A stretch of DNA of 64,000 nt. Source: Terriglobia bacterium. Lineage in GTDB: Bacteria > Acidobacteriota > Terriglobia > Versatilivoradales > Versatilivoraceae. Positions 42,920 through 52,684 of this stretch are shown piece after piece. The position numbers were made by a program, and so were the translations under genes. The stretch covers positions 1 through 64,000 of the forward strand of contig JAKUNG010000010.1 of NCBI GenBank assembly GCA_022452285.1, given 5' to 3'. Every line of letters starts with the position of its first letter. Position 1 is the first letter of the stretch. The notes beneath the pieces were generated by a model. The model searched no databases. It saw only the letters and a list, made by a program, of their open reading frames with translations, and had not been told where the DNA came from.

Positions 42920-44356
42920 TTATATCAGAATTTTCTTGATAATTTTTCCGCCAACATCGGTAAGTCGAAAGTCACGTCCTTGGAATCGATAAGTTAACTT
43001 CTCGTGGTTAACTCCAAGGCAATGGAGCATGGTGGCTTGAAGATCATTAATGTGAACTGTATCTTGGACAGGATTATATCCTAATTCGTCGGTAGTCCCG
43101 ATAGTGACTCCAGGCTTGATGCCGCCACCTGCCATCCAAATTGCGAAGGATTTCATATGGTGATCCCTCCCGTAGTTACCTCGGGTCATATCTCCTTGAT
43201 TCATAGGAGTTCGACCAAATTCACCTCCCCAGATAACTAATGTGTCTTGAAGTAATCCCCTTTGCTTAAGATCTTTAATCAAAGCAGCAGAAGCCTGATC
43301 AGTTTGTTGACACTGCAGACTGATATTAGATGGTAGGTTGTTATGGTGATCCCAGCCTCGATGATAAAGCTGAATAAATCTGACACCCCGCTCGACTAAA
43401 CGCCTTGCAAGGAGGCAATTATTAGCAAAAGAAGGACTGCCAGGTTCTGCACCGTATTGTTCTATCACTTTCTTAGGTTCCTGTCTGATGTCCATCAGGT
43501 CTGGCACACTGGTTTGCATTCGATATGCCATCTCGAAAGACTGAATTCGAGCATCTATTTCAGGATCGCCTACTTCTTTTAATTTGAGCTGGTTTAAATC
43601 ATTTAGTCCATCAAGTAAACTGCGACGCGATGACTGACTTACACCTTCAGGATTAGAAACAAACAATATGGGTTCTCCCTGGGAACGGAATTCTACTCCC
43701 TGATGGCTGCTGGGTAGGAAACCACTTCCCCAGTATCGAGAAAGCAATGGTTGTCCCTGACCCCCTCCAGAGGTTAAAACCACAAATGTTGGTAGCTGAC
43801 TATTTTCACTTCCCAACCCGTATGAGAGCCAAGCGCCCATGGTTGGCCTGCCTGGTTGCTGTCCACCCGTTTGGATTAAGGTTACGGCTGGATCGTGGTT
43901 AATAGCGTCAGTATGAACAGAACGGACGAGGCTAATTTCATCGGCGATTGTTGCAGTATGTGGCAACAACTCAGACAGTTCAGCTCCTGATTGTCCATGT
44001 TTCATAAAACGAAATTTTGAACCTACACAAACTAACTTTTTACCTGCAAGTTGAGCAATTCGTTGTCCTTTAGTAAAACTTTCTGGCATTGGCTTGCCAT
44101 TCATTTGAACTAGCTTTGGTTTGGGGTCAAACAGATCAAGTTGAGAAGGAGCTCCTGACATGAATAAATAGATAACTCTTTTAGCTTTCGGCGCAAAGTG
44201 CAACGCATTGAGGGCTCCAAATGTTTTTTTTGATGGTTCAGAGAATAAATCTTTTTGCAACATGCTTCCCAGTGCCAGGGAGCCTATACCTTTGGCTCCA
44301 CGACCAAAAAAATGCCGGCGTGTCATCGAAAGTGCATTCTCTTTCCAAAAAGTCAT
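42920..44356 (-). CDS. DUF1501 Tat-exported protein (module 3)
   Basis: This 478-residue DUF1501 protein has an RR at 13-14 (TRRHFFGRGAKGIG), the family motifs MSGAPSQLDLFDPKP, GWDHHNNLPSN, WGGEFGRTP, GRDHHMKSFAIW and LGYNPVQD, and the ending GRDFRLTDVGG. It starts only 4 bases after the stop of the heme gene; its ribosome site (AAGGAG) lies inside that gene's last codons, so the two are translationally close. The family reaction is unknown. The arrangement is the same as the other three modules but on the opposite strand from modules 1 and 2. Confidence 0.92.
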   Translation of the reverse strand: MTFWKENALSMTRRHFFGRGAKGIGSLALGSMLQKDLFSEPSKKTFGALNALHFAPKAKRVIYLFMSGAPSQLDLFDPKPKLVQMNGKPMPESFTKGQRIAQLAGKKLVCVGSKFRFMKHGQSGAELSELLPHTATIADEISLVRSVHTDAINHDPAVTLIQTGGQQPGRPTMGAWLSYGLGSENSQLPTFVVLTSGGGQGQPLLSRYWGSGFLPSSHQGVEFRSQGEPILFVSNPEGVSQSSRRSLLDGLNDLNQLKLKEVGDPEIDARIQSFEMAYRMQTSVPDLMDIRQEPKKVIEQYGAEPGSPSFANNCLLARRLVERGVRFIQLYHRGWDHHNNLPSNISLQCQQTDQASAALIKDLKQRGLLQDTLVIWGGEFGRTPMNQGDMTRGNYGRDHHMKSFAIWMAGGGIKPGVTIGTTDELGYNPVQDTVHINDLQATMLHCLGVNHEKLTYRFQGRDFRLTDVGGKIIKKILI

Positions 44357-44360
44357 TGCA

Positions 44361-47300
44361 TCACTCCTTAGTCATTGTTTCATCAAGATTCAGAATCATA
44401 CTAGCTACACCTGTCCAGGCTGCATGTTGCATCAAATCAAGTTCCTCAATCCTTGGACTTTGCCCAATATTCACGAGTGACAAGGCCATTTTCCTATCAC
44501 CTTGGTAGTTTTTTAGGATTTTTTGATAAGTACCTCTAACAATTTTTTGCTCAGTAGAACTTGGTAGACGAGCCAATGCAACTTGATAGGCATATTGGAT
44601 ACGCTCGTTGAAGGTCGGGCCTGCTTTTCTAAGAATACGTTCTGCAAAAACCCTAGATGCTTCAACATATGTAATTTCGTTTAATGTAACAAATGCTTGT
44701 AGAGGAGTAACAGTTCTTTCTCTTTTTACGGTACATACTTCGCGATCTGGAGCATCAAAAGTCATCAAAACAGGATTAGGTACGGAACGCTTCCAGAAAG
44801 TATAAAGACTTCTTCTGTACAGATCAGCACCTTGGCTCTGTTCATATAGCGTGCGGCAATAAAAGGCTTTATTTTCCCATAGACCGGTCGGTTGATATGG
44901 AAAAACACTTGGTCCTCCAGTTGCGCGGTTTCGATCCAATAGCCCACTTATACTCAGTGCATTGTCTCTAATCATTTCAGCTGAAAGACGCAGTCGAGGA
45001 CCTTTGGCTAGCAAACGATTTTCAGGGTCCTTTTCAAGAAGCTCTGAACGATATCGAGAACTCTGTTGGTAAGTAGCTGATGTCAGGATCTTTTTTTGAA
45101 TATCCTGAACATTCCATCCCCCATCGACAAATTCCCGTGCCAGCCAATCAAGAAGTTTTGGATGAGAGGGCAACTCCCCTTGTGTGCCAAATTCGTTACT
45201 GGTTTTTACAAGTCCAGTACCAAAATATAATTGCCATAAACGATTAACAGTTACACGGCCCACTAATGGATGATTGAAATCTACCAACCATTTTGCTAAA
45301 TCAAGTCGGTTCACTTTTTTTTCTTTTGGCAGGGCGGGCAAAAATTGAGGAACTCCAGCAGATACCTTTTTACCTAAGTTTCTATAATCTCCACGGATCA
45401 AAACATGAGTTGGACGCTGAAAATCCATGTCTTCCATAATTCGAATTGTAGGAATGTTTTTCTCGATTAAATCCTTGTCTTTACGTAGTTTTTTCAGTTG
45501 TTTATTGAGGATTTTCATTCTCTTAAAATGATTTTCTCGAAAATAGTTTCTCAGCGCGACCTTCTCTGCCCCAGATCGCTCGAGCAAGGGCTTTTTTAAG
45601 GCAACTTTAACCTGTTTTAACTTCTTGTTCCCTTGAGGAATTTCAGTTGAAAAATAAAACCCATAACCTCCACCATAGTTGACTACTTTTATAAGAAGCT
45701 GGTTAAGTCCAGCTGTGAGCTTGACTGGTAGTTCTAAAGGTTCAGCAGGTTCACATCCTTTTACTGGTTTATTTAAAATATTTTTTCCGTTTAACCAAAT
45801 TTTTAAGCCGTCTGAAAACGGTGAATTTCCTCCAATGAAAAAAGTAATTTCCCTAGAAGATTTTGTTAGAATCTTTCGGTAAAGGTAAGTTGCTGCTTTT
45901 TGACCCAACAAACCATGATTCTTGTCATCCTCCCATCCAGGTCTTTCACTCCATGAAAGTTTGCCATCTTCATAAATCCCTGAAAGACTAATCTCCTTTT
46001 CAGGTGGGAAAGCTGTATGAAAAGCCTGATCTCCTGAATTTGAAAGGAATGGTCCAATCGTCCACCAATGTTGCTTTTCCAGACCTTGAGTATTTTTATC
46101 CCGGTCAATCAGCTTATGTTCCCACAGAGCTTGAGCATCTTCTAAGCCATCATGAGTCATTTCGAAGAAAGCTTTTTTTTGAGATTCAAGATCTCTAATT
46201 TCTGTTTCTAGTTGATGAACCTGTGTTGATTGTTCAATAGAAGGTAGTCTCATGTAGGGAGGAGCGGGGTCCCGATCTAATCCTTTCTCGGGTATTTGAT
46301 GGAAAAAGTCATAAAACTGATAGAACTCTTCTTGAGTGAAAGGATCAAACTTATGATCGTGACATTCAGCACAGGCTACGGTGGAACCCAACCAAACTGT
46401 TGCTGTAGTGTTTACACGATCGATTACGTACTTTGAAAGATATTCTCGAGCATCAGCTCCACCTTCGGTAGAGGTCATTCCATTTCGATTAAAAGCTGTT
46501 GCAATTTTTTGATCGATTGTTGGTCTAATTAGGAGATCTCCAGCAATTTGTTCTACAGTGAATTCATCAAAGCGCTTCTTGTTATTAAAAGCATCGATTA
46601 CCCAGTCACGGTACTTCCACATGGACCGAGGATGGTCGATGTGATACCCGTCAGAGTCAGCATAGCGGGCTAGGTCAAGCCAATGCATAGTCATTCTTTC
46701 TCCGTAAAGGGGAGAGTCCATGAATTGATCGATCAAATTCGAGTAAGCCTCGGGGCTTTTGTCAGATAGGAACGTTTCTACTTCTAAAAGTGTAGGAGGC
46801 AACCCTCTCAAATCAAACGAAAGCCTCCGGATAAGTGTTCTCTTGTCTGCCTTGGGAGACGGTTTGATTCCTTCCTCCTCTAATCGGGCAAGAACGAAAT
46901 TATCAATGTTATTTTTTATCCAATTCTTGTTTTTTATTTTTGGAAGGGAAGGTTTTATAGGTGAAAGATAAGCCCAATGAGTTTCCCAATTAGCTCCTTG
47001 ACGGATCCATTCAGTTAGCAAAACTATTTGTTTTTGTGTTAGTTGATTTCCTGAATAAACTGGAGGCATTCGTATGGCATCATCTTTTGCCGTAATACGA
47101 CTAATAAGTGAACTTTTTCCAATATTTTTTTCGGCAACAGCAACGTGGCCTGATCTTAAGATACTTTTAGCAGCTTTTTCGTTATCAAGTCTTAAGCCAG
47201 CCATCCGTTTTTCCTGATCAGGGCCATGACAGGCATAACAATTGTTGGCAAGTATAGGTCGGATATCACTATTGAAGTTGATCGCTAGATTCTTAGAGAT

Positions 47301-47429
47301 TTCTGCAGCATTGAGCTTAGTTACAGTCAAAGTTTCTGTAAATGAATTTAATAATATTAAAGTGATCAATCCTCCAAGGCCGAAACCAATAACCCAAGAA
47401 ATATTTGACTTTGTATCTTGTTGCCTCAA
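44361..47429 (-). CDS. PSCyt1-DUF1549-DUF1553 heme protein (module 3)
   Basis: This 1022-residue protein starts at TTG 47429; AGGAG sits 6 bases upstream and no nearby ATG competes, so the TTG start is well supported. In order: membrane anchor (about 12-29), cytochrome domain with NCYACHGP (C64, C67, H68), DUF1549 (about 155-360; CAECHDHKFDP near 354), a middle region with a short PA14-like or jelly-roll segment (about 520-610; KIWLNGKNILN, LPVKLTAGLNQLLIKVVN), then DUF1553 (about 705-985; NHPLVGRVTVNRLWQLYFG). It ends with MILNLDETMTKE, not the usual EFxYxD. The function is unknown, presumably surface-associated heme chemistry. Confidence 0.9.
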   Translation of the reverse strand: MRQQDTKSNISWVIGFGLGGLITLILLNSFTETLTVTKLNAAEISKNLAINFNSDIRPILANNCYACHGPDQEKRMAGLRLDNEKAAKSILRSGHVAVAEKNIGKSSLISRITAKDDAIRMPPVYSGNQLTQKQIVLLTEWIRQGANWETHWAYLSPIKPSLPKIKNKNWIKNNIDNFVLARLEEEGIKPSPKADKRTLIRRLSFDLRGLPPTLLEVETFLSDKSPEAYSNLIDQFMDSPLYGERMTMHWLDLARYADSDGYHIDHPRSMWKYRDWVIDAFNNKKRFDEFTVEQIAGDLLIRPTIDQKIATAFNRNGMTSTEGGADAREYLSKYVIDRVNTTATVWLGSTVACAECHDHKFDPFTQEEFYQFYDFFHQIPEKGLDRDPAPPYMRLPSIEQSTQVHQLETEIRDLESQKKAFFEMTHDGLEDAQALWEHKLIDRDKNTQGLEKQHWWTIGPFLSNSGDQAFHTAFPPEKEISLSGIYEDGKLSWSERPGWEDDKNHGLLGQKAATYLYRKILTKSSREITFFIGGNSPFSDGLKIWLNGKNILNKPVKGCEPAEPLELPVKLTAGLNQLLIKVVNYGGGYGFYFSTEIPQGNKKLKQVKVALKKPLLERSGAEKVALRNYFRENHFKRMKILNKQLKKLRKDKDLIEKNIPTIRIMEDMDFQRPTHVLIRGDYRNLGKKVSAGVPQFLPALPKEKKVNRLDLAKWLVDFNHPLVGRVTVNRLWQLYFGTGLVKTSNEFGTQGELPSHPKLLDWLAREFVDGGWNVQDIQKKILTSATYQQSSRYRSELLEKDPENRLLAKGPRLRLSAEMIRDNALSISGLLDRNRATGGPSVFPYQPTGLWENKAFYCRTLYEQSQGADLYRRSLYTFWKRSVPNPVLMTFDAPDREVCTVKRERTVTPLQAFVTLNEITYVEASRVFAERILRKAGPTFNERIQYAYQVALARLPSSTEQKIVRGTYQKILKNYQGDRKMALSLVNIGQSPRIEELDLMQHAAWTGVASMILNLDETMTKE

Positions 47430-47708
47430 GTTAATCTCCTATCTGGAAACTTGTTGTCCTGTCCTCTAAATTTTGGGTAGAAGTTATCATAGAGTGTTTT
47501 GAAAAAACATCGACTTAACTAGTTCCTCTAAAGTTGATTTAAAGGTGATGTAATTTTAGCCGAACCAGACCTTACTTATCAAACGAATGATATTCTCTTT
47601 GATTGATATAGAAATCAGGTTATTGTCCTTATTTAAACATTATTTAGATAAATGTTGGGAAGATCCTTTAATTTACCTGCCAACAATTCCAAAAGGAGAT
47701 TAATAATT

Positions 47709-48893
47709 ATGCCGAACTTGAATTCCTGGATTCTCACCGATGTTGGAAATAATGTTCGGAAGGAGAGTCTATTTTTAGGTCACGACGACTTAGGTGTTGC
47801 AGATTGTACAGTTTCTAAAACATCCCTAAAAGGAGGTTTGCGTGAAGGAGTTGATTTGGTAGAAGTGACCAACGGGAATTTAACCTTCTCAGTTTTACCT
47901 ACCAGAGGAATGGGTATTTGGAAAGGATCTTATAAGGGGATCCCTATTGGATGGAAGTCGCCAATTCAAGGTCCAGTGCATCCTATGTGGGTTGATGAAG
48001 TAGACAGAGGTGGACTAGGCTGGTTAAAAGGCTTTGACGAGTGCATTGTCCGTTGTGGATTAGATTCTAATGGAGCTCCTGGTGAAGACGTTATAATTGA
48101 TAATAATGGCAATGCTGTTTCAGTTGATCTGACACTACATGGGAAGATTGCAAATCTGCCAGCACATTATTTAGAAGTAATTGCTGATTCAAAATCCGGT
48201 TTAGTTTCCATTATTGGTGAAGTTGATGAATCCTCCCTTTTTCTGCCTGGACTGCGGCTCAGATCTAAGATAAAAACAACCTCAGGGTCAAACCGCTTAA
48301 CGATTGAAGATGAGATCATCAATTTAAAGTCGACGCCATCTGAGCTTGAATTAGTTTACCACTGTAATTTTGGGCAGCCTTTCTTAGAAGAAGGGTCTAA
48401 ATTATTGGTTCCCACTAAAGAAGCTGCTCCTAGAGATGCTCGAGCAGTTGAGGGAATCCTAAAAATTGATGAGTATATGGCACCAACTCCAGGTTATGTA
48501 GAACAGGTCTATTTTTATGATTTGGCAGAAGATTCTGACCATCGGACCTTGGTGTCATTAAAAAACTCCGCTGGTGATAAAGCAATAGCACTTCGTTTTA
48601 ATAAAAGTGAACTTCCCTGTTTTACTCAGTGGAAAAATACTACTGCCATGACAGATGGTTATGTTACCGGTCTTGAGCCGGGAACTAATTATCCTAACCT
48701 GAAACGTTTCGAGCGTGAGAATGATCGGATAATTCGTTTGGATCCTGGGGAGAGCCATCATTGCCAACTCATACTTGAAGTCTGTGATAACCACGAACAA
48801 GTGGAAGCTCTTGAAGCTGAAATTAACAGTATTCAGTCCAAGTCCCGCCCTGTTATTCATTCAAAACCTCAGGCTAAATTTTCTCCAATGTAG
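47709..48893 (+). CDS. DUF4432-family aldose 1-epimerase-like protein
   Basis: From ATG 47709 the protein has 394 residues; AAAAGGAGAT lies 10 bases upstream, while the longer frame from ATG 47652 has no such site and adds 19 unrelated residues. Recognised motifs are PTRGMGIWKGSYKGIPIGWK, SPIQGPVHPMWVDE, FDECIVRCGLDSNGAPGED, LTLHGKIANLPAH, ELVYHCNFGQPFLEEGSK and PCFTQWKNTTAMTDGYVTGLE. The family belongs to the galactose-mutarotase-like superfamily; some members are proposed sugar epimerases or isomerases for sulfoquinovose or related sugars, but the activity here is unknown. It converges with the TIM-barrel isomerase gene, another likely sugar enzyme. Confidence 0.88.
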   Translation: MPNLNSWILTDVGNNVRKESLFLGHDDLGVADCTVSKTSLKGGLREGVDLVEVTNGNLTFSVLPTRGMGIWKGSYKGIPIGWKSPIQGPVHPMWVDEVDRGGLGWLKGFDECIVRCGLDSNGAPGEDVIIDNNGNAVSVDLTLHGKIANLPAHYLEVIADSKSGLVSIIGEVDESSLFLPGLRLRSKIKTTSGSNRLTIEDEIINLKSTPSELELVYHCNFGQPFLEEGSKLLVPTKEAAPRDARAVEGILKIDEYMAPTPGYVEQVYFYDLAEDSDHRTLVSLKNSAGDKAIALRFNKSELPCFTQWKNTTAMTDGYVTGLEPGTNYPNLKRFERENDRIIRLDPGESHHCQLILEVCDNHEQVEALEAEINSIQSKSRPVIHSKPQAKFSPM

Positions 48894-49065
48894 CATAATG
48901 AAATTGAAACATATTTTATGGCCTACTTGAATACCATGAATTAAGGATGTGAGGGACTAAAAAGTCTCGGGATAGAAATGAAGAAACTATTTGGAGGGAA
49001 TGAATGAATAAAGAAATCAGACATAATCTCACTGGTCCAGTTGCCTCAATCAGAACCCCTTTTCT

Positions 49066-49950
49066 TTACATAGATTGTTTATTTGCTACTCCTTCACTCC
49101 AGGATTTACCTAACTTGTAGGCAAGGCTTGCGAGTTGTTCAGGAGTTTCTCCTCGTCGAGCCTGATAGACTTCAAAGGTCAATGGTCCCGAATAATTGAC
49201 AGAGTTTAAGGACTTAAGAATTGCTGTCCAGTCAAGTCCACCTTCTGTTGGTAACCAGTGGTTATCATCAGGATAATCAAAGTCAACATCTTGTAAGTGA
49301 GTTCCTCTAAGTCGATTGCCAGCTAAAATAATTTCTGATGATGGATCTTTTTTTGAGGTCCAGGCATGTCCCGTATCGATTACCAGACCTAGTTGTTTGT
49401 AAGGATAATCATCAACCAAACACTTCAGTTCATTCATTCCTAAATAAGGATAGTTGCATGGATAAGGGAGATTTTCCAGAAGGATCCGTACTCCTTCTCG
49501 GGCTGCAACTGGAATAAGTTGATCGAGGGATCGAGGAACTGCTTCAGAAATGCGGTTTATAATTGAAGGGTGATTGCTGTTAGGGACGAAAATAGGATTT
49601 GGAACTGGATGGATGATTACGTCTTTTGCGTGCAGGGCTGCGGCAAAACGAAGGTAGTTACCCAATATATTAACAACCCCACGGCGCCACTCTTCTTCGG
49701 GGGCCCCTAAGACATTCTTTTTTAAAGGAGCATGAACCGTTCTTGCTGACAACCCACAATTTTTAAGACAGCTTTTAAGAGCGGACAATTGTTTCTCACA
49801 GAGTGGGTTCGCTACGTGGGGTTCTTGGCCTAGAATTTCTACTTGGGGAAAGCCAGCCTTGGCGACTGCTTCTAAAGCTTTTTGAACGTTTCGGTCTCTG
49901 AACCCGACGGTGCTATAACTGATTTGATTTTTAGCCATTGTGTTTATCAT
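49066..49950 (-). CDS. Sugar phosphate isomerase/epimerase (xylose isomerase-like TIM barrel)
   Basis: From ATG 49950 the protein has 294 residues; AAAGGA sits about 6 bases before it, better than ATG 49980 or ATG 49938. The AP-endonuclease-2 fold is shown by ISYSTVGFRDRNVQKALEAV, GFPQVEILG, ARTVHAP, VIIHPVPNP, VRILLENLPYP (metal-ligand Glu), LGLVIDTGHAW (Asp/His), LRGTHLQDVD and GPLTFEVYQARRGETPEQ. Members isomerise sugars, inosose or hydroxypyruvate-like compounds with a divalent metal. The substrate is unknown. It converges with the DUF4432 gene. Confidence 0.92.
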   Translation of the reverse strand: MINTMAKNQISYSTVGFRDRNVQKALEAVAKAGFPQVEILGQEPHVANPLCEKQLSALKSCLKNCGLSARTVHAPLKKNVLGAPEEEWRRGVVNILGNYLRFAAALHAKDVIIHPVPNPIFVPNSNHPSIINRISEAVPRSLDQLIPVAAREGVRILLENLPYPCNYPYLGMNELKCLVDDYPYKQLGLVIDTGHAWTSKKDPSSEIILAGNRLRGTHLQDVDFDYPDDNHWLPTEGGLDWTAILKSLNSVNYSGPLTFEVYQARRGETPEQLASLAYKLGKSWSEGVANKQSM

Positions 49951-50197
49951 GAACTTTCCTTTAAGGGGATACTTTCTCACAAATAAATGTTTAGAATTAG
50001 AAAAAGTTTTAATTTATCAGATGCTGCTTTACTTTTATAAGGTAAGGGCTTTAATTTAGAAAGTTGCCTGATTATTTTCTTTGGTATGAAAATTTTGAAT
50101 AGAAAAGTATTTTCAGAAATGCAGAATTAACGTTATTGTGAATAATGAAGAAATGATCTGCCACCTTCAAAAAACATGTCACAAGCTGAGGTGTTAT

Positions 50198-51646
50198 ATG
50201 AAAAATGTTTTGATTCTAAGCTTATTGATTTATTGTTTTTTTTCATTTCGATTTGTATCTTTTGCCTTATGGCCCCAGTTTCGAGGAGTTAATGCCTCTG
50301 GCGTAGCTCAGGGTAATTATAAATTGCCGGATCAAATTGGTCCCAACGAAAATCTTTTATGGAAAACTCCTTTACCACCGGGTCATTCTTCTCCGGTGGT
50401 TTTTGGTAATCAAGTGTTTCTCACAGCTGTCGAGGACGGTTCACTTTATACAGTAGGATTAAGTAAAGAAACTGGAAAGGTTCTTTGGAAAGTAAAAGCA
50501 GAACACAAAACTTTGGAAGAGGTTCATCGTCATGGCAATCATGCTCAGTCCAGTCCTGCAACTGACGGAGAACGAGTTATTAGTTTTTTTGGCTCTAGTG
50601 GTCTTTTTTGCTATTCCCTTGAGGGAAAACTTCTTTGGCATCTTCCTATGGGACCATTTAAAAATGGTTTTGGTGCCGCGAGTTCTCCTATAATTTCCGG
50701 AAACTGGGTTATTCTCAACCAAGATCATGACAAAGATTCTTTTTTGATTGCAGTTGATAAAAGAACTGGAACAATAAAATGGAAAACAGATCGGCCAGAA
50801 TTTCCTCGAGGTTTTGCCACCCCAATCACTTTAAATGTTGATGGGAAAAAACAGATTGTAGTTTCTGGAACACTAAAAATAATCGGATACGATTTTGAAA
50901 CGGGTCAGGAAGTTTGGACGGTTGGAGGTATTTCTCGCATTGTTAGTACGACACCCGTTGTTGGAGATGGAGGCGTAATTTTTAGTGCCACAAGCTCACC
51001 CGGCGCTGATCCAGGAAACCGTGAAGTATTAGAAACTTTTTCTCAAGTTAAAAAAAAGTTTGACAAGAATAATAATGGAATGATTGAAGCCAAGGAGTTA
51101 CCAGAAGGTTCTCTTAAAGGTCGCTTTAATCAATTTGACCTAAATAAAGACGATCATCTATCTGGAGTTGAGTATGTTGGTATGAAAGATATTTTTGAAA
51201 GGGTTGAAAATGTTGCTTTAGCTATTAACACAGGAGGTCGAGGTAATGTTACCGGTTCTCATGTGTTGTGGAAACAGCCTCGTTACCTGCCTTATATTCC
51301 CTCACCAATATTTTACAAAGGGATACTTTTCTGGGTCAAACGTGGTGGTATTGCTGCTAGCATTGATCCTAAAACAGGGGAAATATTTAAGGTAGGACGT
51401 ATCTTTGGTCAATCCAGTTACTATAGCTCACCAGTAGCTGGAGATGGAAAGATCTATTTCATCAGTCAAAAAGGTGAGTTAAGTGTGATTAGTGCCAAGA
51501 AGCAGTGGGAAGAGTTAAGTAAGGCTGATTTTACTGAAGAAGTTTGGTCTACTCCAGCAATTTCCGAGGGGCGGATTTATCTTCGTTCAAGTGATCATCT
51601 CTACTGTTTTGGGCTAGCTACATCAATAGCGGAGGTTCAAGAGTGA
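50198..51646 (+). CDS. Exported PQQ-type beta-propeller with an inserted EF-hand pair
   Basis: From ATG 50198 the protein has 482 residues and a clean signal peptide (MKNVLILSLLIYCFFSFRFVSF); GAGG sits 6 bases before it. An upstream GTG at 50138 gives a longer frame without a signal. The mature part is an eight-bladed pyrroloquinoline-quinone-like propeller (LWPQFRGVNASGV, LYTVGLSKETGKVLWKVKAE, FLIAVDKRTGTIKWKTDRPE, GYDFETGQEVWTVGG). Two EF-hand loops are inserted at about 289-300 (DKNNNGMIEAKE) and 314-325 (DLNKDDHLSGVE), suggesting calcium binding. Such outer-surface propellers are common in Planctomycetota-type genomes; catalytic PQQ residues were not checked. The SDR gene overlaps its stop by 4 bases. 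Confidence 0.85.
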   Translation: MKNVLILSLLIYCFFSFRFVSFALWPQFRGVNASGVAQGNYKLPDQIGPNENLLWKTPLPPGHSSPVVFGNQVFLTAVEDGSLYTVGLSKETGKVLWKVKAEHKTLEEVHRHGNHAQSSPATDGERVISFFGSSGLFCYSLEGKLLWHLPMGPFKNGFGAASSPIISGNWVILNQDHDKDSFLIAVDKRTGTIKWKTDRPEFPRGFATPITLNVDGKKQIVVSGTLKIIGYDFETGQEVWTVGGISRIVSTTPVVGDGGVIFSATSSPGADPGNREVLETFSQVKKKFDKNNNGMIEAKELPEGSLKGRFNQFDLNKDDHLSGVEYVGMKDIFERVENVALAINTGGRGNVTGSHVLWKQPRYLPYIPSPIFYKGILFWVKRGGIAASIDPKTGEIFKVGRIFGQSSYYSSPVAGDGKIYFISQKGELSVISAKKQWEELSKADFTEEVWSTPAISEGRIYLRSSDHLYCFGLATSIAEVQE

Positions 51647-52392
51647 AAGAAAAACATAAGCTTCAGTTTACAGATAAAGTTTCCCTAGTTACTGGAGGGG
51701 GAACAGGCATTGGGGCTGCTGTAGCAAATCAATTTGCTGAAAGCGGAGCCACGGTAATAATTTGTGGTCGCAATGAAGAAAAGCTTCAAGCTTCAATTGA
51801 AATGATGACAAACAATCAAACTGTATATGCATACCACTTGGATGTTTCTAAACGGTCTCAAGTCGATGTCCTGGTTGGAGATATTATTAATCGGTTTGGA
51901 AAGATTGATTTTTTGATTAACAATGCTGGTGTTAATGTTGTTGATCGGTCGATTAATCAATTGTCTCCAAAAGACTGGGATTACATTATGGATATTAACT
52001 CGACAGGAGTTTTTAATATTACCCATGCTGTTTTACCTCATATGAGAACAAGCAAGAACGGCATGATTATTAGTATAGGTTCCATTGCAGGTTGCCGTCC
52101 AAGTGAATTAGGAGGAGGTGCTTATAGTGCCTCCAAGCATGCCATGACAGCTTTTACTAAAGTGATTGGCTTAGAAGAAGGCAAAAACGGGATTCGAGCG
52201 ACTGTTATTGCTCCTGGTGAGGTTGACACGCCTTTACTTGAGGCTAGGCCGGTTCCAGTGACTACTGAACATCGGGATCGAATACTTCAGCCTGAAGATG
52301 TAGCAGCTGCTGTTTTGTTTGTAGCGATGCTTCCTCCTCGTGCTCACGTTCCAGAATTAATAATTAAACCCACCTTTCAAGCTTTTTCTTAA
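51643..52392 (+). CDS. Short-chain dehydrogenase/reductase
   Basis: This 249-residue classical SDR has cofactor motif GGGTGIG (18-24), NNAG (93-96), catalytic Ser 147, Tyr 161 and Lys 165 (YSASK), and GEVDTPLLEARP near the end. It is NAD(P)-dependent; the loop after strand 2 (CGRNEEKL) with Arg suggests NADP(H) preference. The GTG start overlaps the stop of the propeller gene by 4 bases (GTGA), so the two are translationally coupled. The substrate is unknown, but coupling to a periplasmic propeller gene is an unusual pairing. Confidence 0.92.
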   Translation: MKEKHKLQFTDKVSLVTGGGTGIGAAVANQFAESGATVIICGRNEEKLQASIEMMTNNQTVYAYHLDVSKRSQVDVLVGDIINRFGKIDFLINNAGVNVVDRSINQLSPKDWDYIMDINSTGVFNITHAVLPHMRTSKNGMIISIGSIAGCRPSELGGGAYSASKHAMTAFTKVIGLEEGKNGIRATVIAPGEVDTPLLEARPVPVTTEHRDRILQPEDVAAAVLFVAMLPPRAHVPELIIKPTFQAFS

Positions 52393-52684
52393 AACAGGTG
52401 ATTCTAGAAAGACAAAAGTTTTTTTAAGGTTCAGTTTTCAATTGAGTTGGCAAGTTAACAAGCATTTAATAATTCTGTTATGAGTCATTTATTATGAATT
52501 ATTGAAATCTCGTATAGGAATAGGCAAGTTTATTTAGTTTCTAGAAAAGTTTTTTTAATAGTAGAAACTGGATTACAGCTTTTTTCTTCGATCACCAAAT
52601 CTAAAATCAGTTTCATGAATCTAAGTTTGCTGTTAGTAAAAGGTTTGACTAATTCCATACCAGATAAACCGTTTAGGAGAACTC

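Noticed and set aside
44208-44508. Two overlapping plus-strand frames at the DUF1501/heme gene junction
   Set aside because: Both are antisense to well-supported genes with intact motifs.
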